From NCBI RefSeq assembly GCF_015353075.1, contig NZ_CP064188.1, forward strand, positions 1,240,001 through 1,304,000: 64,000 bases of DNA, given 5' to 3'. Under the pieces are notes generated by a model. That model worked only from the letters and a program-made list of their open reading frames with translations, had not been told where the DNA came from and ran no database searches. Shown here piece after piece: positions 26,552-35,409 of the stretch (its first letter is position 1; every line of letters begins with the position of its first letter). The position numbers and the translations under genes are program-made. This stretch comes from Rhizobium sp. 007 (lineage in GTDB: Bacteria > Pseudomonadota > Alphaproteobacteria > Rhizobiales > Rhizobiaceae).

Positions 26552-28294
26552 ATGACGAACGAAAAATCCGGCCCACCACGGGCTTTCCTTGTGGCGGTGC
26601 TTTTTTCCCTCAAGCGCGCTTTCCTGGGTGTCGGAGCCACGAGCTGCATTGTCAACATATTGGCGCTCACTGGCTCCTTCTTCATGTTGCAAGTCTATGA
26701 CCGGGTGATTCCGGGTCGAAGCCTGCCGACACTTGCCGGGCTTGCGATCATTGCAGCAACGCTCTTCATCTTCCAGGGATTGCTCGATTTTATCCGTTCG
26801 ATGCTTTTGATGCGCGCCGGAGCCGCTGTCGACGAGCGTTTGGGAGGCGACGTCTATAACTCTCTGATCCTGTTGCCCTCGCGGATGCGAATGCCGGGCG
26901 ACGGTCTGCAGTCGATCCGCGATCTTGATACAGTACGCGGTTTTCTCTCCGGCCCCGGGCCAACGGCGCTGTTCGATATGCCGTGGATGCTTTTTTACAT
27001 CGGTCTGTGCTTTCTCTTTCACGTCTGGATCGGTGTCACAGCGCTTGCCGGTGCGGTGATGTTGATAGGCCTTACAGCACTCGCCGAATTCAAGTCCCGC
27101 AAACCGGCAAAAATTGCCGCAGAGCTTTCCGCGCGGCGACTGAATCTTGCCGAAGCGACACGGCGAAACTCCGAGGCCGTGTTGGCCATGGGGTTCGGGT
27201 CGTTGCTGGCCACCAAATGGACCGAGGTTAACAACCGGTATCTTGCCAATCATATCTCGGCGACGACCGTCACGACCAGTCTGATGTCGATCTCAAAAGT
27301 CCTTCGGATGATGCTGCAATCCGGTGTGCTGGCGGTCGGCGCCATCCTGGTCGTCAGGCAAGAGGCGACGCCCGGCATCATGATCGCAAGTTCCATCCTC
27401 GTCAGCAGGGCGCTGGCACCTGTGGAGCTTGCAATCGGACAATGGAAGGGCTTTGTCGCCGCCCGGCAAAGCTGGAGCAGACTGACGAAGCATCTGGAAC
27501 TGCTGCCGGCCGAGGAGCGGCATGTCGACCTGCCTGCACCGACCGCCAACCTGTCCGTGGAAGCGCTTCACCTTGCCGTTCCTGGTACCCGGACGATGGT
27601 ACTGCGCGGGGTCTCGTTCAAGGCGGAGGCCGGAGACGCCGTCGGCGTCATCGGACCGAGCGCATCTGGAAAATCGTCGCTTGCCCGCGGACTCGTCGGT
27701 CTTTGGAAACCTATCGGCGGCTCGGTGCGTCTCGACAAGGCGTCCCTTGATCAGTGGGACCCGTCGTCGCTCGGCCGGTCGATCGGCTATCTCCCGCAGG
27801 AAGTGTCGCTTTTCGAGGGCTCAATTGCCGAGAATATCGCGCGTTTCGACAGAAATGCCCCGTCCGAGAAAATCATTGCAGCGGCAAGAGCTGCGGGCGT
27901 CTATGAGATGATCGTGCAGTTTCCCGATGGCTTCGATACCCAGATCGGAGAGAACGGATCGATGCTTTCGGCCGGGCAACGCCAGCGCATTGGCCTGGCG
28001 CGCGCGCTCTATGGCGATCCTTTCCTTGTCGTCCTGGATGAGCCGAACTCGAACCTCGACAGCGATGGCGAGGCAGCGCTCGCTCAGGCGATCGCAGGCA
28101 TCCGGGCACGCAAGGGCATTGCCATCGTTATTGCTCACCGGCCAAGTGCATTGGCGGCCGCCAATCTCGTTCTGGTACTCGCCAATGGACAGCTTCAGGC
28201 CTTCGGGGCGAAGGACGAGGTTCTCAATAAGGCAACGGTTTCGACGGCTCCGCGCAGTAGCACGCTGACGGTTATAGCGGGAGGCGACAGTTGA
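26552..28294 (+). CDS. Type I secretion ABC exporter (PrtD/PrsD family)
   Basis: The 580-residue protein fuses an ABC exporter membrane domain (about residues 10-300, six helices) to an ATPase with Walker A GPSASGKSS, signature LSAGQRQRIGLARAL and Walker B LVVLDEPNSNLD. The ATG at 26552 has GGAG six bases upstream; an in-frame ATG at 26489 lacks one. It forms a type I secretion machine with the adaptor encoded next, and its likely cargo is the RTX/GH16 protein at 29830. Rhizobial relatives (PrsD) export polysaccharide-cleaving enzymes. Confidence 0.9.
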   Translation: MTNEKSGPPRAFLVAVLFSLKRAFLGVGATSCIVNILALTGSFFMLQVYDRVIPGRSLPTLAGLAIIAATLFIFQGLLDFIRSMLLMRAGAAVDERLGGDVYNSLILLPSRMRMPGDGLQSIRDLDTVRGFLSGPGPTALFDMPWMLFYIGLCFLFHVWIGVTALAGAVMLIGLTALAEFKSRKPAKIAAELSARRLNLAEATRRNSEAVLAMGFGSLLATKWTEVNNRYLANHISATTVTTSLMSISKVLRMMLQSGVLAVGAILVVRQEATPGIMIASSILVSRALAPVELAIGQWKGFVAARQSWSRLTKHLELLPAEERHVDLPAPTANLSVEALHLAVPGTRTMVLRGVSFKAEAGDAVGVIGPSASGKSSLARGLVGLWKPIGGSVRLDKASLDQWDPSSLGRSIGYLPQEVSLFEGSIAENIARFDRNAPSEKIIAAARAAGVYEMIVQFPDGFDTQIGENGSMLSAGQRQRIGLARALYGDPFLVVLDEPNSNLDSDGEAALAQAIAGIRARKGIAIVIAHRPSALAAANLVLVLANGQLQAFGAKDEVLNKATVSTAPRSSTLTVIAGGDS

Positions 28295-29601
28295 TCGACA
28301 AGCGATCTCCCATATCCGAAGCTGCAATCAGCCGCCTTACGACAATCGCACTCGCGATGGTCCTGCTTCTGATCGGCGTGGTTGGGGGCCTCGGAGCAAC
28401 GACCTATCTCTCCGGCGCGGTGATTGCGAACGGCACGCTTGTCGTCGACAGCTATGTGAAGCCCGTTCAGCATCAAAAGGGCGGCACTGTCGGGAAAATC
28501 TTCGTCAAAAACGGCGGGCTGGTGGAGGCTGGGCAGATCCTCGTGCATCTGGACGACACGCAATTGCGGGCAAACCTCGCAATCATCTCCCGGCGACTGA
28601 ACGAGCTGTCGGCCGCCTCTGCCAGGCTGGGCGCCGAACGGGACGGCGTTGAGGAGATTGGGTTTCCCGATAGCCTGTTAGAACAGGCGGGCGAAGCTGG
28701 AGACGGCGGTATCATCGAAGGCGAGCGCCGATTGTTCGAAGATCGCCGGACATCGCGTGCCAGCAGAAAAGCCCAGTTGCGCGAACGCATCCAGCAATTG
28801 CGGCAGGAAGCGGAGGGACTTGTCGCCCAGCAGACCGGCAAGAAGGCAGAGATGGCGCTGATCGACAAGGAGCTTGCGAGCGTCAGGCGCCTGTTCGATC
28901 AAGGTATCGTGCCCGTCAACCGTCTCTATGCCCTTGAACGCGAGTCCGCGCGCCTGACGGGCGAACTCGGCAGCCTTGTGGCAAGCCTTGCGCAGACGAA
29001 CGGTAAGGTGACCGAGACGGAATTGCAGATCATTCAGATCGATGACGATCACCGCAGCGAAGTATCGGACGAACTGCGCAAGACGCAGAGCGACATCGGA
29101 GAATTCTCGGAACGAATGGTCGCCGCAAGAGACGAACTGCGGCGCGTTGACATCCGGGCGCCTCAGACAGGTATCGTCCATCAGCTTACGGTCCACTCCG
29201 CCGGCGCTGTCGTTCCACCTGGCGAGCCGATCATGCAGATCGTGCCCGCCCGCGATACGCTGACGCCCGAAGTCCGCGTCTTGCCCCAGGACATCGATCA
29301 GCTATCCATCGGCCAAGAGGTCAGGCTGCGATTTTCTGCCTTCAACCAAAGGAACACGCCCGAAATCAACGGTATCGTGCAGCAGATTGCCGCCGATCTG
29401 ACGACGGATCGGGAGAGCGGCACGACCTACTATGCCGTCCGGATCTCGGTTGATCAGAGCGAATGGAGCCGATTGGGCGGCCTTGTGCCCGTCCCCGGCA
29501 TGCCGGTGGAAGCATTCGTGCAAACAGGTGCGCGTACTGCTCTTGCCTATTTGACGAAGCCTCTGACCGACCAGGTGGCACGCGCGTTCCGGGAGGACTG
29601 A
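28291..29601 (+). CDS. Type I secretion periplasmic adaptor (HlyD/PrsE family)
   Basis: The 436-residue membrane fusion protein has one N-terminal membrane helix (about residues 17-40), a biotinyl-lipoyl-like half-motif (QHQKGGTVGKIFVKNGGLV), a long coiled coil (about 140-270) and the second half (VDIRAPQTGIVHQL). It starts with TTG at 28291 overlapping the exporter stop, behind GGGAGG. It links the exporter to an outer-membrane channel of the TolC type, which is not encoded in this window. Confidence 0.9.
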   Translation: MIDKRSPISEAAISRLTTIALAMVLLLIGVVGGLGATTYLSGAVIANGTLVVDSYVKPVQHQKGGTVGKIFVKNGGLVEAGQILVHLDDTQLRANLAIISRRLNELSAASARLGAERDGVEEIGFPDSLLEQAGEAGDGGIIEGERRLFEDRRTSRASRKAQLRERIQQLRQEAEGLVAQQTGKKAEMALIDKELASVRRLFDQGIVPVNRLYALERESARLTGELGSLVASLAQTNGKVTETELQIIQIDDDHRSEVSDELRKTQSDIGEFSERMVAARDELRRVDIRAPQTGIVHQLTVHSAGAVVPPGEPIMQIVPARDTLTPEVRVLPQDIDQLSIGQEVRLRFSAFNQRNTPEINGIVQQIAADLTTDRESGTTYYAVRISVDQSEWSRLGGLVPVPGMPVEAFVQTGARTALAYLTKPLTDQVARAFRED

Positions 29602-29829
29602 GTGATCTGGCGGGGCGCGTGCGAGGGCAAGCGCAAGTCTTTTCCGTGTCACTATGGATCACTATGGTCCGAACGCCAGATGGTGGCACAGCCGCAAACG
29701 CGCGGCGATAATTCCATTAGGTCTGTTGCAGGCTTTCCCTGGAGGTTGAAGCTAAAACCAATCGACAGAGTCAAAATCGCCTAAATCGTCGTCTATTATC
29801 GCAAGGCAGAAAACGAAGGAGAATCATAT

Positions 29830-31263
29830 ATGGCAAGCTCGGTTACGAACGCCGTTGGTAAATCACTCTTTTATACCGGTGCATCGAGCGCCTGGTTTTC
29901 GGCCAAAGGTTCAGGCCCTGTGCTGAATGGGACGAGCGGCAACGATTCGATCTGGGGCGACGCCTCCGTAAACGTTACCATGCAGGGCGGAACGGGTGAC
30001 GACATCTATTACCTTTACTCCAGCATCAATCGCGCGGTGGAGGCCGCGAACGCCGGGGTCGATACCATCAGCACCTGGATGAGCTATACGCTTCCTGAAA
30101 ATTTCGAAAATCTGACCGTCACCGGCAGCGGCCGCTACGCCTTTGGCAATGCGGCGGACAATATCATCACCGGCGGATCCGGCAGTCAAACGATAGATGG
30201 TCGCGCGGGCAACGATGTCCTCATCGGCGCCGGCGGTTCCGACACGTTCATCTTCACGCGCGGCAACGGCAGCGACCTTGTCGTCGATTTCGGCACCGAC
30301 GATACCGTCCGATTGAACGGCTACGGGCTGTCGAGCTTCGATCAGGTCGTAAGCCACCTCACACAGGAGGGCGCAAACCTGCGGCTCGATCTCGGTGGCG
30401 GAGAAAGTATCGTTTTTGCGAACAAAACCGTCGCCGACCTCAGCGCGGATCAGTTCCAGCTGACGCTCGACCGGTCCGCACTCACGCTCACATTTGCCGA
30501 TGAATTCAACAGCCTGTCGCTGCGCAACGGTGACCAGGGCGTTTGGGATGCCAAATTCTGGTGGGCGCCGGAAAAGGGCAGCACGCTCCCCGGCAATGGC
30601 GAACTCCAGTGGTACATCAATCCGTCCTATTCTGCGACCTCGGCCGTCAATCCCTTCTCTCTTCAGAATGGGGTGCTAACCATAACAGCGGCGCCGGCCT
30701 CCGAAGCAATCCAATCGCAGATCAACGGCTACGATTATACGTCGGGCCTCTTGAACACGCATTCCTCCTTCGCTCAGACCTATGGGTACTTCGAAATGCG
30801 CGCCGACATGCCGACCGAACAGGGTGCCTGGCCGGCTTTCTGGCTGCTGCCTGAAGATGGCTCGTGGCCGCCGGAACTCGACGTCGTCGAGATGCGGGGA
30901 CAGGATCCGAACACCGTCAACGTGACAGTCCACAGCAACGAGACCGGCTCGCGCACCACGGTCTCGACGCCGGTCAAGGTCCCAAGCACCGATGGCTTCC
31001 ACACCTATGGGGTCTTGTGGGACGAAGATCAAATCGTCTGGTATTTCGACGATGTCGCCGTTGCTCATGCCGATACGCCGGCCGACATGCATGATCCAAT
31101 GTACATGCTGGTAAACCTCGCCGTCGGCGGCACGGCCGGAACGCCGGGTGCCGGGTTCGCCGATGGGGCACAGATGAAGATAGACTACATCCATGCCTAT
31201 TCGCTCGATGATGCACCGGTCACGGCCAGCGCCCAATCCGCTGCAACCGACTGGCACATTTAA
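29830..31263 (+). CDS. Secreted RTX-like GH16 endo-beta-glucanase (ExsH/Ply-like)
   Basis: The 477-residue protein has no N-terminal signal peptide. Residues 35-155 carry RTX-like glycine/aspartate repeats (GTSGNDSIWGD, GGTGDDIYYLY, GRAGNDVLIGAGGSDTFIF) that bind Ca2+. Residues about 215-460 are a GH16 domain with the catalytic motif ELDVVE, nucleophile E349 and acid/base E354. GH16 relatives such as ExsH and PlyA cleave rhizobial exopolysaccharide. AAGGAG precedes the ATG. The repeats lie N-terminal to the catalytic domain, and the last 20 residues, rich in Ala/Ser/Thr, may contain the type I export signal. Confidence 0.9.
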   Translation: MASSVTNAVGKSLFYTGASSAWFSAKGSGPVLNGTSGNDSIWGDASVNVTMQGGTGDDIYYLYSSINRAVEAANAGVDTISTWMSYTLPENFENLTVTGSGRYAFGNAADNIITGGSGSQTIDGRAGNDVLIGAGGSDTFIFTRGNGSDLVVDFGTDDTVRLNGYGLSSFDQVVSHLTQEGANLRLDLGGGESIVFANKTVADLSADQFQLTLDRSALTLTFADEFNSLSLRNGDQGVWDAKFWWAPEKGSTLPGNGELQWYINPSYSATSAVNPFSLQNGVLTITAAPASEAIQSQINGYDYTSGLLNTHSSFAQTYGYFEMRADMPTEQGAWPAFWLLPEDGSWPPELDVVEMRGQDPNTVNVTVHSNETGSRTTVSTPVKVPSTDGFHTYGVLWDEDQIVWYFDDVAVAHADTPADMHDPMYMLVNLAVGGTAGTPGAGFADGAQMKIDYIHAYSLDDAPVTASAQSAATDWHI

Positions 31264-31345
31264 CATCTGCCCCGGCCGATGATCGACGCGAATCTCAAGC
31301 GACAGACTTGGTTCCGAGCGCTTCGACGGTGAACGGGTCGTGCAC

Positions 31346-31371
31346 TTGAGCGCCATGGCCATGGCGCTCAA
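31346..31371. repeat. 26-bp perfect palindrome after the glycanase gene
   Basis: TTGAGCGCCATGG (31346-31358) is followed immediately by its exact reverse complement (31359-31371). As RNA it would make an 11-bp stem with a GGCC loop. No T run follows, so it is either a 3'-end stabiliser or a DNA-binding site upstream of the GH25 gene. Confidence 0.55.
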
Positions 31372-31451
31372 TCAGCCGCTTGGACGCGGCGCGCGTTAAG
31401 GCTGCCTTATTCTTAATATATTATAAACTCGGGATATTTTACCTTGGCTCG

Positions 31452-32402
31452 ATGAAGGGGCTCCGAGCATCGATTCTTTCCTGCCTTTGTCTGCTTGCTT
31501 TCATCGCTGAAGCAGGGGGGCTGCTTGCGGCGGATGTGTCGCCCTGGAAGAGTTCAAACAACGCGCTGGTTGTCGACGCCTATGAAATGAATGCGATCGA
31601 TTGGCAGGCCTTGCTCAAGGACGAGCGCGTCGCGGCCTTTATTTCCAAGGCATCCGATGGTCTGCCCGAGAGCTTCAGCTGCGAGGGAGAGCACCGTGGA
31701 GACACGTTTGCGCATTGCAAGACGATGTGGCGGAAATACGCGGTAAGCCGCGAGCTCTATACGAGCCGCCGGATGATTGCCCGACAGAACGGCTTGCTCT
31801 GGGGTGCCTACCATGTCGGCCGGCCCGGCAATCCCATCGACCAGGCCAATCACTTCCTCGACTATGCGACGCCGGATGCGGACGATCTGATGATCCTCGA
31901 TATCGAAGGCATCGACCCCGATCGGTTCATGTCACTCGAGGATGCGCAGATATTTGTCGGGCACATCAGGGCGAGAACCGGACGCTATCCGATCCTTTAT
32001 ACCAACCATGATACGGCACGCTATATTGCCGCATATCGGCGGGACTACAGTGTACTGGCTAGGCTGCCCCTTTGGTATGCGCGTTACAAGCCGGACATCC
32101 GCAAGGTCTTCCCGCTTGGGAACTGGCAGAACTATTTTCTCTGGCAGTTTTCTTCCGCCAGCAACTGTTCAAAGCGGCGCTGTCCATATCGCGTGCCGGG
32201 CACGCTGACCGATATCGACGTGAACGTCGCAGCGATGTCCAAGGAGGAATTGCGGCGTGCCTGGCCCCAAGGCGGTCTCCTGCGCCCTGCCGAGCCCGAT
32301 CCTCCGCTGATCCTTGCAAAGATCGAATTCGGCTCCGTGCCGCTTGAAGCGCCGCAACCTGACCTGATCGTAACGTCTTCGATCTCGCCGGACCGCCGCT
32401 GA
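31452..32402 (+). CDS. Secreted GH25-family lysozyme-like protein
   Basis: The 316-residue protein has a signal peptide (about residues 1-26) and a GH25 lysozyme fold. Visible are the N-terminal VVDAYEMNAIDW strand, GLLWGAYHVGRPGNP, the acidic pair in MILDIEGID, and YPILYTNHD, ending with WQF and a cysteine pair (CSKRRC). GH25 enzymes cut the glycan strands of peptidoglycan. The ATG at 31452 gives a proper signal peptide; its ribosome site is weak. It could act in wall remodelling for secretion or as a released muramidase. Whether it shares a transcript with the glycanase is unclear. Confidence 0.8.
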   Translation: MKGLRASILSCLCLLAFIAEAGGLLAADVSPWKSSNNALVVDAYEMNAIDWQALLKDERVAAFISKASDGLPESFSCEGEHRGDTFAHCKTMWRKYAVSRELYTSRRMIARQNGLLWGAYHVGRPGNPIDQANHFLDYATPDADDLMILDIEGIDPDRFMSLEDAQIFVGHIRARTGRYPILYTNHDTARYIAAYRRDYSVLARLPLWYARYKPDIRKVFPLGNWQNYFLWQFSSASNCSKRRCPYRVPGTLTDIDVNVAAMSKEELRRAWPQGGLLRPAEPDPPLILAKIEFGSVPLEAPQPDLIVTSSISPDRR

Positions 32403-32499
32403 CGAGCGGTGGCGTCCAATCGAACCGGGTCTTCAGGGCATGCCGGATGGTAAAGGGAAACACCCTGTTAACCAATGCAGCCGGAAGTGGGGCAAGCCC

Positions 32500-32524
32500 G
32501 GAACCGTTCTGGGATGAAACCGTT
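32500..32524 (+). promoter_or_regulatory. EcfG (RpoE2)-type promoter of the DUF982 gene
   Basis: GGAAC at 32500-32504 and CGTT at 32521-32524 are exactly 16 nt apart and sit 23 bp before the start codon of the gene at 32548. The match is perfect and the position suits a short leader. Confidence 0.7.
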
Positions 32525-32547
32525 CCCGCTTCGGGAGGTGCTGCGTC

Positions 32548-32793
32548 ATGAAAAGGGCTATTTGGGATACTCCAATCACTCTTGAGGATCCGGTAACGGG
32601 CACTATGCGAACGGTCAAGACCGTGCGGCAAGCCAAGTCGATGCTTGATCGTTCCTGGCCGGCTTATCATGGAAGCCAGTACCGACGAGCAGAGCAGATA
32701 TGTGACGACGCTCTTAATGGCGGGTGCGACGGGACCAAAGCCCGACAAGCATTCATTGCTGCAGCGGTCGAAGCGCACTTCCGTTTAAGCTGA
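32548..32793 (+). CDS. DUF982-family small protein
   Basis: The 81-residue protein fits DUF982, a family almost confined to Rhizobiales (W near residue 6, a central VRQAKSMLDRSWP, then KARQAFIAAAVEAH). No function is known. GGGAGGT lies upstream of the ATG. The perfect EcfG-type promoter suggests induction in general stress or stationary phase. Confidence 0.82.
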   Translation: MKRAIWDTPITLEDPVTGTMRTVKTVRQAKSMLDRSWPAYHGSQYRRAEQICDDALNGGCDGTKARQAFIAAAVEAHFRLS

Positions 32794-32839
32794 ACAGAAA
32801 GTTCCGCCGCCGTATGGGCAGCCGGCAAACCAGCGCGGG

Positions 32840-33058
32840 CTAACGTCCGATCAAGACGTGTATGCTGCCGTGCGCAGGCAGTCCGCGATAGATCAGCGGC
32901 TGGTGCTTGCGGCAGTACCATCGTGTGGCGCCGGTGCTCTCCTCGAAGCCGTAACAGCCCCATTGCGTGCAACGGATGCCACTTGCATCTTCATGGTCGC
33001 AGTAATGGTTCTCATGGACGTTTGCACCCGGCGCTGTCGTGTGTCCTTCGAGACTCAT
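32840..33058 (-). CDS. Small cysteine/histidine-rich conserved protein
   Basis: The 72-residue protein has Cys and His spaced as in a small zinc-binding module (HYCDHEDASGIRCTQWGCYGF, then WYCRKH). No named family is recognised, but the pattern is distinctive. The ATG at 33058 has AAGGA eight bases upstream; an in-frame extension to 33097 is less likely. Confidence 0.6.
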   Translation of the reverse strand: MSLEGHTTAPGANVHENHYCDHEDASGIRCTQWGCYGFEESTGATRWYCRKHQPLIYRGLPAHGSIHVLIGR

Positions 33059-33551
33059 CCTGGCAATCCTTCCAAGAGCGGTATTAAGCGCGTCCATTTT
33101 CGTTTGGGCAATCTCTGGAAATGCACGTCCAATGCTCTAGTTCCTTCCAGGGATCGCAATACCCATGACTTCGCGACCAAACCGTGAACTCTAGATGACC
33201 ATGCCTCCGATAGGTTTTGTTTTCCGGCGCATTTTGATTGCTTAATTGAAATTGCGCTGGAACTTACCAACACTGAAAAGTTCTGCACATCCTGTCACGA
33301 GAGCTCACCCGCACCATTCATTTGTCCAAGCGTTCCGGCGTCACGTGCCGCACCAATGGACAGACAAGATCGCCCGCAAGATGCCAGCCTCCAAGGAGGT
33401 GTAAGGTAACGATCAACACACGACCGAGTCTCTCGACAAACGCCTCGAGCTTGGCAGGCAATTCGCCGATCGATGACCTCACCCATGCTTTGGACAAAAT
33501 TCACGCGGGGCGTTCTAAGCCGAGGGCCGTGTGGCAGTCGTGAGACGATTT
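33059..33551. other. Intergenic region with one possible small gene
   Basis: A minus-strand frame at 33318-33497 (59 residues, TTG start) has protein-like composition (SSIGELPAKLEAFVERLG, then a hydrophobic LIVTLHLLGGW) but no clear ribosome site. It may be a small protein or a remnant. An imperfect EcfG-like pair (GTTCC at 33140-33144, AATG at 33120-33123) points at the gene ending at 32840. Confidence 0.25.
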
Positions 33552-33929
33552 TCAGTATCGCGGTTCGGGCCTGGACGCGACATAGATCGCGGCAACCGCC
33601 ATCAGAACTCCAGCGCCAACCATCGCAATTGCTGAAGGTCTGAAAAATACGAGCAGAATGAGAAAGCTGCAAATCATCGAGATACAGGCGACAAGCTTAT
33701 GACGTCGCCGGATCGCCCCTTGGCGCCGCCAATTTCGCAGTGGCTCGCCGAAGCGCGGATGGGCAAGCAGCCAGCGCTCAAAGCGCGGGGAGGAGCGGGA
33801 GAATAGAGCAGCGGCAAGGATCAGGAACGGAGTCGTCGGAAGCAGCGGCACGAAGATACCAATAACGCCGATTGCAACGAAACCAAAGCCAAGGGCAGCA
33901 AACAGCAATCGCACGGAATGTCCTTTCAT
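33552..33929 (-). CDS. YbaN/DUF454-family inner-membrane protein
   Basis: The 125-residue protein has the DUF454 signature near the N-terminus (GIFVPLLPTTPFLILAAALFSRSSPRFERWLL) spread over two helices, and two more hydrophobic helices after HKLVACISM. The family is widespread and of unknown function. The ATG at 33929 is taken; one codon upstream is a TTG. Confidence 0.82.
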   Translation of the reverse strand: MKGHSVRLLFAALGFGFVAIGVIGIFVPLLPTTPFLILAAALFSRSSPRFERWLLAHPRFGEPLRNWRRQGAIRRRHKLVACISMICSFLILLVFFRPSAIAMVGAGVLMAVAAIYVASRPEPRY

Positions 33930-34149
33930 CAAGCGGCTTCAGCCGTTCAACCGCTCCAAAGCGCCGATCGCCCTGCCGTTTCTCCTATCAGCATACCATA
34001 GGGATGCGCGGACAATAGGATTGCAGTGAGCGCCGTTCAACCTTGCGCAAATCCGCTTTTCCACCAAACCGAATATCTCGGTAAAAGCGACCAGGCATAC
34101 AACGCACGCCTAGAGACGCGATCAGGGACAAGACCGGAAGGGATCCAGA

Positions 34150-34440
34150 ATGCAGATAACGCGCGACGACAATGGTGACTTCATCCTCAATCCCGCAGAG
34201 CTTTCCTCGCGCTTCGGCCTCTCCGGAGCCGAGTTCAGGCGAAAACTGCAGATGGGATTGGTTGCAAGTACCGTGGAAATTGGTGAGGGCGAGGATCTCG
34301 GCCTACAGCGGCTGAGCCTCAGGATCGGCAATCGCATTTGGCGCGCGATCCTCGACAACTCCGATACTGTCATTTCCGAAGAAATGACCTTCGCCCGGGC
34401 TGGCACGATGAAAAGGAGCAGCCGCCGGAAGCTTGCGTAG
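34150..34440 (+). CDS. DUF6522-like small protein
   Basis: The 96-residue protein is a compact rhizobial family (NPAELSSRFGLSGAEFRRKLQ, then RLSLRIGNRIWRAILD). Function is unknown; the central part reads like a small DNA- or protein-binding helix pair. GGAAGGGA precedes the ATG. It stands alone. Confidence 0.65.
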   Translation: MQITRDDNGDFILNPAELSSRFGLSGAEFRRKLQMGLVASTVEIGEGEDLGLQRLSLRIGNRIWRAILDNSDTVISEEMTFARAGTMKRSSRRKLA

Positions 34441-34888
34441 AAGCGGCTATTCGCCACCTATTTCCGTTCATTCTTGCCGTGGGCTATCTCATCAGGGGGC
34501 AGGGACCTTGTCCTCGTCTGCAATACCCTTCGTGAAGGCCTTATGCCCTGGGAGAAGTGACGATCCCGGCATTGGTCGCTCCAAGGCATCGAGGAACCCC
34601 GGGGTGATGAAACGCTCCAGGGCGAGAACACGGTCGAGGAGATGTCGCCAATGACACGACACCCGCAACGCGGCCTCGACCCAAGGCATAGGTGTAGTAC
34701 GAGGAAATGGCGAGCGACAGAGGCGGTCAGCTTCTTCGACATCGGCACGCGCTTCCTCGGCAGCGACACTCGGCTATCGCCAAATCTTAAGCCGGCGCCT
34801 GCACGGCAGGTGGACCGAGGGCGGCGATAAGCTTGGCCGCGCTCCGCTCTCAGGGGATGGACCTCCATATGGTCCATCTGTCGTCCCG
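34441..34888. other. Probable remnant sequence
   Basis: A minus-strand frame at 34492-34689 looks protein-like (HWRHLLDRVLALERFITPGF) but lacks a start signal and has no family I recognise. It may be a decayed gene fragment at the edge of the accessory region. Nothing else is seen. Confidence 0.25.
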
Positions 34889-35218
34889 CTACCTTTGCGT
34901 TGCGTCCTCACGCTCCATGGCTTCGGCAGCCATGTACATCAGGTCGTGCATCTTCTCGCGAAGAAGTGCTTCATCGGCAGCCCGGCCAGCGGCACTGAAG
35001 TCCGCGCGAATCTTCTGCAGCAGATTCGAGTCTTCCGGCGAAGCGATGGCTGTTGCCACGACCTCGTTCACATACGCGTCGACGTCGTTGCGGCCGATTG
35101 CAGCGGCAACCCATTCCGCCAGCAGGCGATTTCGGCGGGCGCGGACCTTAAGCGACCGCTCAAAGTCGAGAATGTATTTGTCTTCAAGCGCCCGTCTTCT
35201 ATCGTCCAAGGATGTCAT
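34889..35218 (-). CDS. F1-ATPase inhibitor zeta-type protein (DUF1476)
   Basis: The 109-residue helical protein matches the DUF1476 family, which includes the zeta subunit that blocks ATP hydrolysis by alphaproteobacterial F1Fo-ATP synthase. The inhibitory N-terminal region is visible (SLDDRRRALEDKYILDFE), then the four-helix body. The ATG at 35218 is set by AAGGAG seven bases upstream. An EcfG-like promoter lies at 35384-35409, so this copy is probably stress-induced. A housekeeping paralogue elsewhere in the genome is likely. Confidence 0.85.
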   Translation of the reverse strand: MTSLDDRRRALEDKYILDFERSLKVRARRNRLLAEWVAAAIGRNDVDAYVNEVVATAIASPEDSNLLQKIRADFSAAGRAADEALLREKMHDLMYMAAEAMEREDATQR

Positions 35219-35383
35219 GCGAAAACTCCTTTTCCTTGCCGCGGCGCAAAAGGCCGTGAGCATCGAGTGCGACCGGGCCGAAACAGGACTTTGCTTGTGC
35301 GTCATGACGTAACCTCCGTTTTGAGGCGACGGTGTGCGCGAGAGACAAGGCGCGTTGATAGCGATCAAACCCGACCATCTGAA

Positions 35384-35409
35384 AACGCTGTGAGAGGGTT
35401 AGCCGTTCC
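35384..35409 (-). promoter_or_regulatory. EcfG-type promoter (17-nt spacer) upstream of the zeta-type gene
   Basis: On the minus strand GGAAC (35405-35409) and CGTT (35384-35387) are 17 nt apart. It reads towards the ATPase-inhibitor gene, with a leader of about 160 nt. Confidence 0.5.
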
